Source: Bacteroidota bacterium
GTDB lineage: Bacteria > Bacteroidota > Bacteroidia > Chitinophagales > Chitinophagaceae
Reading direction: 5' to 3'
NCBI GenBank assembly: GCA_023423835.1
Contig: JAFAEW010000134.1
Span: 1-19,408, forward strand
DNA length: 19,408 nucleotides
In this document: positions 14,256 to 19,408 of the stretch, piece by piece
Layout: each line of letters opens with the position of its first letter
Position numbering within the stretch: position 1 is the stretch's first letter
The notes under the pieces: generated by a model
Seen by the model: the letters and a program-made list of their open reading frames with translations, nothing else
Told to the model about the DNA's origin: nothing
Databases searched by the model: none
Translations under genes and position numbers: made by a program

Positions 14256-14263
14256 TAGATTTG
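14256..14263 (+). promoter_or_regulatory. Putative aldo/keto reductase promoter, Bacteroidota -7 element
   Basis: TAGATTTG matches TAnnTTTG and ends 21 bases before the ATG at 14285. No TTG lies at the ideal -33 distance. The rest of the 14060-14255 gap is AT-rich and holds no gene that I can support. Confidence 0.45.
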
Positions 14264-14284
14264 TAACCACTTAAAGTTTGACAG

Positions 14285-15307
14285 ATGAAATATAAATTAT
14301 TGGGGCCATCGGGACTGAAAGTAAGTGAACTTTGTCTCGGTACAATGGGCTTTGGAACGGAAAACGATTGGGGAGCAGATCGTGACGAAAGCTTTGCAAT
14401 TCTCGGGGAATTTGCAGATGCAGGAGGAAACTTCATTGATACCGCTAACCTTTATAAGACGGGCACGAGCGAAAAATTTATCGGAGAATATCTGCAGAAT
14501 CATGACCGCGATTATTTTGTCATAGCAACCAAATATTCTCTGAGAGACAATACCGTAAATCCGAATGCATCAGGCAACAACCGGAAAAATCTGATGCGCA
14601 GTGTGGAAGGCAGTTTAAAACGATTAAATGCAGGTTTTATTGATTTGTTGTATTTGCATTGCTGGGATGATCTTACTCCGGTTGAAGAGATTTTGAGGGG
14701 AATGGATGATCTGATTCGACAAGGAAAAGTAAATTACATTGCCATCAGCGATACACCTGCCTGGGTTGTCTCCAAAGCAAACACATTGGCAGAATTAATG
14801 GGATGGAGCAAATTCATCGCGTTGCAGATCGAATACAGCCTGCTCGCAAGGTCGGCCGAAAGAGAATTGATTCCAATGGCAAAACATCTTGGAATAACGG
14901 TAACTCCCTGGGCACCGCTTGCGGGAGGCGCTCTCACAGGAAAATACCTGAGGGGCGAAAAGGGCAGAATCAAGGCAAACAGCAAAAGACTGGATGAAAA
15001 GAGCCGCGAAATAACCACCGAAGTGGTAAATCTCGCAAAAAAGCTAAACGTTGAACCGGCACATGTTGCCCTGAAATGGATGATGCAAAAAGATTTTTCC
15101 TGCATCCCGATTGTGGGGGCAACAAGCACAAAGCAACTGAAACAGAATTTGCAAACACTCGATGTTCAAATTCCGCCGGAAGACATGCAACAGCTCGATG
15201 AGATCAGTAAGATTGATCTCGGATTTCCGGGTGAGTTTTTTAAGGAAGACAATATGCGTTTAAATAATTACGGAGGATTTTACGATCAGATTGAAAAAAG
15301 ACACTGA
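14285..15307 (+). CDS. Aldo/keto reductase
   Basis: This is a 340-residue NADPH-type (beta/alpha)8 oxidoreductase. The catalytic tetrad is visible: D52 and Y57 in FIDTANLYKTG, K83 in ATKYS, and H125 in LYLHCWDD. The opening MKYKLLGPSGLKVSELCLGTMGFG and the TPWAPLAGGALTGKYL segment (about residues 209-225) are typical of the branch that includes YajO/Tas-like and potassium-channel beta-subunit-like AKRs. IPIVGATSTKQLKQNL near the C terminus matches the cofactor phosphate-binding region. The substrate is unknown; these enzymes reduce various aldehydes and ketones. It has its own -7-like element and a 71-base gap before the next gene, so cotranscription with the sulfur amino-acid gene is possible but not shown. 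Confidence 0.94.
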   Translation: MKYKLLGPSGLKVSELCLGTMGFGTENDWGADRDESFAILGEFADAGGNFIDTANLYKTGTSEKFIGEYLQNHDRDYFVIATKYSLRDNTVNPNASGNNRKNLMRSVEGSLKRLNAGFIDLLYLHCWDDLTPVEEILRGMDDLIRQGKVNYIAISDTPAWVVSKANTLAELMGWSKFIALQIEYSLLARSAERELIPMAKHLGITVTPWAPLAGGALTGKYLRGEKGRIKANSKRLDEKSREITTEVVNLAKKLNVEPAHVALKWMMQKDFSCIPIVGATSTKQLKQNLQTLDVQIPPEDMQQLDEISKIDLGFPGEFFKEDNMRLNNYGGFYDQIEKRH

Positions 15308-15378
15308 TCCGAAATCTCAATTAAAATTAAAACTGAAAATTTTCATTCACATTATAAACGTTAGAAAAAGATAAACAC

Positions 15379-16512
15379 ATGCAAAAAGGCACGAAATATA
15401 TACATGCAGGAATGGAGCCCGATCCTTCAACCGGCGCAATCATGACACCGATTTATCAAACTTCAACTTTTGTGCAATCGGCTCCCGGGGAAAATAAAGG
15501 ATACGAATATGCGCGGTCACAAAATCCCACACGCACAGCACTGGAAAATGCGCTGGCCGAAATTGAAAACGGAAAATTTGGGCTTGCATTCAGCAGCGGA
15601 GTAGCTGCCTCAGATGCGATAATGAAACTGTTGGTGCCTGGAGATGAGGTCATTGCCGCCAATGATATGTATGGGGGCACCTATCGCCTGTTTATGAAAG
15701 TGTATGACAAGATGGGAATAAAATTTCATTTTACTTCCATGCAGGATCTTCCCGGTATTGCATCATTGATCAATGAAAAAACGAAAATACTGTGGACAGA
15801 AACGCCTACCAATCCGTTAATGCGAATCACCGATATTAAAGCGGTGGCGAGCCTGGGAAAGAAACATAATCTCATAACGGTGGTTGACAACACCTTTGCT
15901 TCACCCTATCTCCAGAATCCGCTCGATCTTGGTGCTGATATCGTTTTACACAGCGCCACCAAATACCTTGGAGGCCACAGCGATGTTATTCAGGGAGCAC
16001 TTGTGATGAATGATGCGAATTTGAGAGAGCAGTTGTACTTTATTCAAAAAAGTTGCGGTGCGGTTCCCGGTCCGATGGATTGTTTTCTCGTGTTAAGAGG
16101 CATAAAAACATTGCATGTAAGAATGCAGCGGCATTGTGAGAACGGTGCGAAAATCGCGGAGTTTCTGAGGCAGCATCCGAAAGTGTCGAAGGTGTACTGG
16201 CCGGGATTTCCCGATAGTGAAGGATATGAAATCGCAAAAAGTCAGATGAAGGATTTTGGTGGAATGATAAGCTTCGAATTGAAAGATGAAAATGATACCC
16301 GCAGGGTCTTGAGCACCACAAAATTATTTGCACTTGCCGAAAGTCTTGGAGGAGTGGAATCGCTGATCAATCATCCCGCTAGCATGACGCATGCTTCCAT
16401 TCCCAGAGAAGAAAGAATCAGGAATGGATTGTCAGACGCATTAATCAGACTAAGTGTTGGCATTGAGGCGGCAGAAGATCTGATAGAAGATCTGAGGCAG
16501 GCGATCGGCTAA
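15379..16512 (+). CDS. Cystathionine gamma-synthase or gamma-lyase (PLP trans-sulfuration enzyme)
   Basis: This is a 377-residue PLP enzyme of the Cys/Met metabolism family. K195 in HSATKYLGGHSDV is the Schiff-base lysine. Y44 and R46 in YEYARSQNPTR should bind the cofactor phosphate of the neighbouring subunit, and FSSGVAASDA and DMYGGTYR are usual active-site segments. The family either makes cystathionine from an activated homoserine and cysteine (MetB) or cleaves cystathionine to cysteine (lyase). E43, at the position that is Asp45 in E. coli MetB and Glu59 in the human lyase, together with E327 in LGGVES, leans towards lyase, but this is an inference from recalled homologues. I therefore give no symbol. 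It heads a tight run with the TIGR02757 gene nine bases downstream. Confidence 0.93.
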   Translation: MQKGTKYIHAGMEPDPSTGAIMTPIYQTSTFVQSAPGENKGYEYARSQNPTRTALENALAEIENGKFGLAFSSGVAASDAIMKLLVPGDEVIAANDMYGGTYRLFMKVYDKMGIKFHFTSMQDLPGIASLINEKTKILWTETPTNPLMRITDIKAVASLGKKHNLITVVDNTFASPYLQNPLDLGADIVLHSATKYLGGHSDVIQGALVMNDANLREQLYFIQKSCGAVPGPMDCFLVLRGIKTLHVRMQRHCENGAKIAEFLRQHPKVSKVYWPGFPDSEGYEIAKSQMKDFGGMISFELKDENDTRRVLSTTKLFALAESLGGVESLINHPASMTHASIPREERIRNGLSDALIRLSVGIEAAEDLIEDLRQAIG

Positions 16513-16521
16513 TCTTTGATT

Positions 16522-17292
16522 ATGGATGACAGACAACTAAATGACTTTCTCGATTCTAAGGTGGAGCAATACGATCGGGCGGCTTTTGTTTACGATGATC
16601 CTGTTAGCATTCCTCATTTATTCTCACATAAGCAGGATATTGAGATCGCCGGATTTTTCGCCGCTATCTTCGCCTGGGGTAAGCGCTCGATCATTATTAA
16701 TAAATGCCGGGAACTGTTGCATTTAATGGATAATGCTCCTTTCGATTTTATCCTCCATCATTCAGATGCAGATCTGAAAAACCTGCTAGCGTTCAGGCAT
16801 CGCACATTCAATACCACGGATCTCCTCTATTTCATTCACTTTTTGAAATATCATTATTCAAATTATGACAGTCTAGAGACTGCGTTTTTGATTCCTCCCT
16901 TAGCAGAGAACAAATTAGTTGAATCGGGATTAATTAACTTTCATGACTACTTTTTTTCACTCCCCGATTTTCCTCTGCGTACGAAAAAACATATTGCCAC
17001 ACCGGATCGTAATGCGAGCTGCAAAAGATTAAATATGTATCTCCGCTGGATGGTGAGAGGCGGGGAGGTTGATTTTGGGTTATGGAAAACCATTCAGCCA
17101 AAAGATCTGATCTGTCCTGTTGATTTGCATGTGGCAAGAGTTGCGAGAAAGCTTGGTCTGCTTCAAAAAAAACAAACGGACTGGCAGGCGGCTTTAGAAA
17201 TAACTGAAAATCTTAGAAGGCTGGATCCTTCTGATCCGGTAAAATATGATTTAGCTTTGTTTGGATTGGGAATATTTGAAAAATATTATTAA
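16522..17292 (+). CDS. TIGR02757 (DUF2400) family protein, function unknown
   Basis: This is a 256-residue soluble, mainly helical protein recognised as TIGR02757. It opens LNDFLDSKVEQYD and has IEIAGFFAAIFAWGKRSIIINKC (split here by position, residues about 41-62), then KRLNMYLRWMVRGG at 168-181. The segment CPVDLHVARVARKLGLL (198-214) followed by DPVKYDLALFGLG (238-250) resembles the part of HhH-GPD DNA glycosylases that holds the catalytic Asp (VDTHV in endonuclease III), with D201 as the counterpart. The link to DNA repair is my inference. No Fe-S cysteine cluster is present at the C terminus. I use the ATG at 16522 and not the TTG at 16516. It lies 9 bases after the trans-sulfuration gene and 9 bases before the next small gene. 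Confidence 0.85.
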   Translation: MDDRQLNDFLDSKVEQYDRAAFVYDDPVSIPHLFSHKQDIEIAGFFAAIFAWGKRSIIINKCRELLHLMDNAPFDFILHHSDADLKNLLAFRHRTFNTTDLLYFIHFLKYHYSNYDSLETAFLIPPLAENKLVESGLINFHDYFFSLPDFPLRTKKHIATPDRNASCKRLNMYLRWMVRGGEVDFGLWKTIQPKDLICPVDLHVARVARKLGLLQKKQTDWQAALEITENLRRLDPSDPVKYDLALFGLGIFEKYY

Positions 17293-17301
17293 GCAACCGG
17301 T

Positions 17302-17604
17302 ATGGACAGTACAACTCCCGATGCTTTAGCACGACTACTGCAAACAGACTTGCCGGCGACGGAAGATTTTGTAAAACAACTGGCGGACTATTGCAATTAT
17401 CTTATAGAACAGGATTTTGAAAAACTGCTTCAACTTCTTTACAGGATAGATGTTGATGAATCGAAAATCAAAAAACTACTAAAAACTTCCGATCAGGATG
17501 CAGGTACCATCATTGCCCGCTTATTGATTGAACGCCAACAACAAAAACGATCCGGGAGAGATAAGGGCAACAGTGCAGCCATATCGGAGGAAGAAAGATG
17601 GTAA
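17302..17604 (+). CDS. Conserved-looking hypothetical protein, 100 residues
   Basis: This is a 100-residue protein without signal peptide or membrane segment. Residues about 5-75 look fully helical (DALARLLQTDLPATEDFVKQ, then DFEKLLQLLYRIDVDE and KIKKLLKTSDQDAGTIIARLL). A charged and probably flexible tail follows (RQQQKRSGRDKGNSAAISEEERW). I do not recognise a named domain. The ATG is 9 bases after the TIGR02757 stop, so the two are almost certainly cotranscribed, and coding status is supported by that spacing and by the regular amphipathic helices. It might be a small regulator or partner of the TIGR02757 protein, but the sequence does not show which. Confidence 0.75.
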   Translation: MDSTTPDALARLLQTDLPATEDFVKQLADYCNYLIEQDFEKLLQLLYRIDVDESKIKKLLKTSDQDAGTIIARLLIERQQQKRSGRDKGNSAAISEEERW

Positions 17605-17671
17605 AATTGCCAGTGAAAACCGGCCATCGTCGCATTGATGCTATGATTTAGTTTGATGTTTCTGATTGCAT

Positions 17672-18775
17672 CTACATCGTTTCCTCAAAAATATTTTCGT
17701 GAAAAGCATTCCGTTTCAGGAGTGTGTAATGATTTTTTAAGGATGTGAATAAGGAAAATTTTCGATAGGGCAGTTTATTTTCTCTTGCAAATTCTTCAAT
17801 TGCCTTCGTCACTTCCGGATAATAAACATGGTTGATACCGGGAAACAGGTGATGTGCGATATGATAATTGAAGCATCCCATGAAAAATCTTGTGAAACGA
17901 TTGTCTTCCTTTATATCGTTCGTGCACATCAATTGGTGCATAAACCAGGAGGTGGGCATGTGAACGTTTTCATCGGGTTGTGGAAAAGCACTTTCAATAT
18001 TTGCATGAGGCGATAATAAAACAATCAGTGCAAGAAAGCTGGCCGAAAACATCATCACCAAAAATGCCGAAAACACCTGGAAGAAGCTTATGTTTAAGAC
18101 CAGCATTGGTACGATGAGGATATAAAAAAGAAAAAGCAGTTTAAATAAAAACAGCTTTACAAATTCAATTTTTGGAATGACTACAACTTTCTTCACGATT
18201 GAGTCGGATCTGAAGAAGTCTTTGAAATCCCGGATCAGTAGCCAGTTCAATAAAAAAAACGGATACAGAAATGGAAGATAAATATGCTGATAGCGGTGAA
18301 TGGGTTCGTAATCTCCCTCGGGAAATATTCTGGCAATGGGACTCTGCTCGATATCGCTGTCCCAACCCATCACATTGGGATAATTGTGGTGCAGGCGGAT
18401 ATGTCTTATTTTCCAGATAAAACTGTTGGCGCCCAGCAAATCAAAGAAATGTACGTACCAGTTGTTTAACCGCTTATCCGCAAAGAGGGTATGGTGAACA
18501 GCTTCGTGTATGAGATTCAGGAAATTTAAGATGATGAGCAGTCCCAGAACAATGTAACCTCCATACAGTACTGCCGGAACGTTTCCCCAAATTAAAACCA
18601 TCGAATAGGTAAGGATGTAAAATGCCGGGAATAAAACTGCCTTTAAAATGATGGTTGATTTTTTTCGAGGCTCGAGGTTTTTTACAATCTCATTGACCCG
18701 GCTGCGAAGTTTTAAGAACAAGGCTGCATTGTTTTCCTTTAGAAAGACGGGTTTTACGTTTAAAGTTTTTTTCAT
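17672..18775 (-). CDS. Membrane fatty acid desaturase-family di-iron enzyme
   Basis: This is a 367-residue integral membrane protein with the three histidine boxes of acyl desaturases and hydroxylases: H90-H94-H95 (HEAVHH), H125-H129-H130 (HIRLHH) and H305-H308-H309 (HIAHH). Hydrophobic stretches at about 43-63, 68-88, 165-181 and 205-256 supply the membrane part. The length and HxxHH third box are typical of the acyl-lipid/acyl-CoA desaturase superfamily. The position of the introduced double bond, or whether it is a hydroxylase, cannot be read. It probably adjusts membrane fluidity. The frame continues 15 codons upstream to a GTG (18820), but MKKT at 18775 is the normal type of start. It converges with the hypothetical gene across 67 bases. 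Confidence 0.91.
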   Translation of the reverse strand: MKKTLNVKPVFLKENNAALFLKLRSRVNEIVKNLEPRKKSTIILKAVLFPAFYILTYSMVLIWGNVPAVLYGGYIVLGLLIILNFLNLIHEAVHHTLFADKRLNNWYVHFFDLLGANSFIWKIRHIRLHHNYPNVMGWDSDIEQSPIARIFPEGDYEPIHRYQHIYLPFLYPFFLLNWLLIRDFKDFFRSDSIVKKVVVIPKIEFVKLFLFKLLFLFYILIVPMLVLNISFFQVFSAFLVMMFSASFLALIVLLSPHANIESAFPQPDENVHMPTSWFMHQLMCTNDIKEDNRFTRFFMGCFNYHIAHHLFPGINHVYYPEVTKAIEEFARENKLPYRKFSLFTSLKNHYTLLKRNAFHENIFEETM

Positions 18776-18947
18776 AGTTGCAATATTTGGAATACGACAA
18801 CCGATTTTATCAACCCTCACTCAAACAGCTTGTTCAACTAAAAGTAGTTGCCGATAAATGAAAAATTTTAATTCAGAACCTACTACAGATTTCTTTCTTC
18901 AGGTTTACTGAAAAAACGATGCCTGAATCAGATCTCCGGCAAATCCC
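18776..18947. other. Gap between purN and the desaturase gene
   Basis: These 172 bases hold no gene that I can support. A small hairpin, TTCAG (18898-18902) with CTGAA (18908-18912), could mark the end of the purN transcript but is weak. The desaturase promoter should lie here; I do not see a clean TAnnTTTG. Confidence 0.35.
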
Positions 18948-19408
18948 TCAGCAAATTTCTTTATTTAAAAGGATATATTCAATCACTTTTGGATAAAAGG
19001 TGTGTTCCAGTAAGTGAATGCGCTCTGCCAGCGTTTCAACGGTGTCGTTCGGATAGACCGGACAGGTGGTTTGGAAAATGTGCTTCCCATTATCATATTT
19101 TTCATCTACAAAATGAATAGTAATACCGCTTTCGGAGTTTCCGGATTGAAGAACGGCTTCATGCACGTTCTTCCCATACATTCCTTTTCCACCAAATGCC
19201 GGCAACAGCGCGGGGTGGATATTGATGATTTTTTCAGGATAAGCATTGATCAATGCCGAAGGGATCTTCCATAAAAAACCTGCGAGCACCAAAAAGTCAA
19301 TCTTCAAACGCCTGAGTTCCGACACATAACCTTCGCCTTTGAAAAAGCGTTCCCGTTCAATCAGTAATAAAGGAATGTGGTGATCTTTAGCAATGGAGAG
19401 AACTCCGG
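18948..19408 (-). CDS. purN: Phosphoribosylglycinamide formyltransferase PurN, 5' part outside the window
   Basis: The minus-strand frame is open from the right window edge to the TGA at 18948, giving about 152 residues of the C-terminal part. The GTG at 19325 is internal, because upstream codons encode matching PurN sequence (GVLSIAKDHHIPLLLIERE). The signatures are IDFLVLAGFLWKIP, INIHPALLPAFGGKGMYG (which supplies the catalytic Asn and His), and HFVDEKYDNG with the catalytic Asp. The enzyme transfers a formyl group from 10-formyltetrahydrofolate to glycinamide ribonucleotide in purine synthesis. The intact enzyme is usually close to 190-210 residues, so roughly 40-50 residues are missing beyond the window. 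No purine gene lies next to it inside the window. Confidence 0.95.
   Translation of the reverse strand, partial: GVLSIAKDHHIPLLLIERERFFKGEGYVSELRRLKIDFLVLAGFLWKIPSALINAYPEKIINIHPALLPAFGGKGMYGKNVHEAVLQSGNSESGITIHFVDEKYDNGKHIFQTTCPVYPNDTVETLAERIHLLEHTFYPKVIEYILLNKEIC

Noticed and set aside
14734..15129. A 131-codon antisense frame inside the aldo/keto reductase gene.
   Set aside because: The plus-strand gene has a full catalytic tetrad. The antisense product shows no domain and is a shadow frame.
15334..15345. A 12-base palindrome, TGAAAATTTTCA, upstream of the trans-sulfuration gene, as a possible operator.
   Set aside because: About five perfect 12-base palindromes are expected by chance in 19 kb, and more in AT-rich DNA. 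There is no second copy to support it.
18776..18820. A GTG start adding 15 residues to the desaturase.
   Set aside because: The extension (MRVDKIGCRIPNIAT) has no signal or conserved character, and MKKTLN is a conventional start.
1..19408. A mobile element, CRISPR array, toxin-antitoxin, defence island or secondary-metabolite cluster.
   Set aside because: I found no transposase, integrase, recombinase, repeat-spacer pattern, toxin-like pair or large biosynthetic enzyme. Composition and gene order look like ordinary core chromosome.

Overview
The window looks like a stretch of Bacteroidota chromosome, possibly of the Chitinophagia/Sphingobacteriia type. The evidence is a TlpA-like protein of the DUF4369/DUF5106 style, a two-parvulin periplasmic foldase, a TIGR02757 protein, SPFH and Mur-ligase paralogue types common in that phylum, several promoters with a TAnnTTTG -7 element, and mostly absent Shine-Dalgarno sequences. 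By eye the DNA is moderately AT-rich and uniform. I see no insertion sequence, prophage gene, tRNA, rRNA or CRISPR array. Coding density is high and no gene-free gap exceeds 300 bases.

Layout. Bases 1-3362 (+) hold an envelope pair: a thioredoxin-fold lipoprotein or periplasmic protein (5' end outside the window) and a SurA/PpiC-like prolyl isomerase, closed by a long hairpin. Bases 3629-3871 hold a tiny Asn/Met-rich lipoprotein with a long hairpin on each side. Next come a DJ-1/PfpI stress protein (+) and a glutamine-dependent NAD synthetase (-), which converge on a bidirectional terminator. Divergent from nadE, with back-to-back promoters, is an M23 peptidase gene followed by a Bcp/PrxQ peroxiredoxin. 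That pair converges with a PfkB kinase (-) through a CTAG sequence serving as both stop codons. A DUF92 membrane protein (+) then converges with a MurC-like ligase that follows ruvB (both -).

Upstream of ruvB on the same strand is an SPFH/prohibitin-like protein, preceded by a previously unlisted 55-residue membrane protein that overlaps it by ATGA. The plus strand then carries an aldo/keto reductase and a tight run of a cystathionine gamma-synthase/lyase, a TIGR02757 protein and a 100-residue hypothetical protein. The right end (-) holds a fatty acid desaturase and the 3' part of purN.

Most genes are housekeeping or general envelope and redox functions: protein folding and thiol redox (TlpA, PPIase, Bcp), wall remodelling or recycling (M23, Mur ligase), lipids (desaturase, DUF92) and metabolism (NAD, purine, sulfur amino acids). 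I found no convincing new defence, mobile or biosynthetic system. The best leads are the small membrane protein/SPFH couple, the Mur ligase with altered signature motifs, the TIGR02757 protein with a glycosylase-like motif, and the hairpin-flanked Met/Asn-rich lipoprotein.
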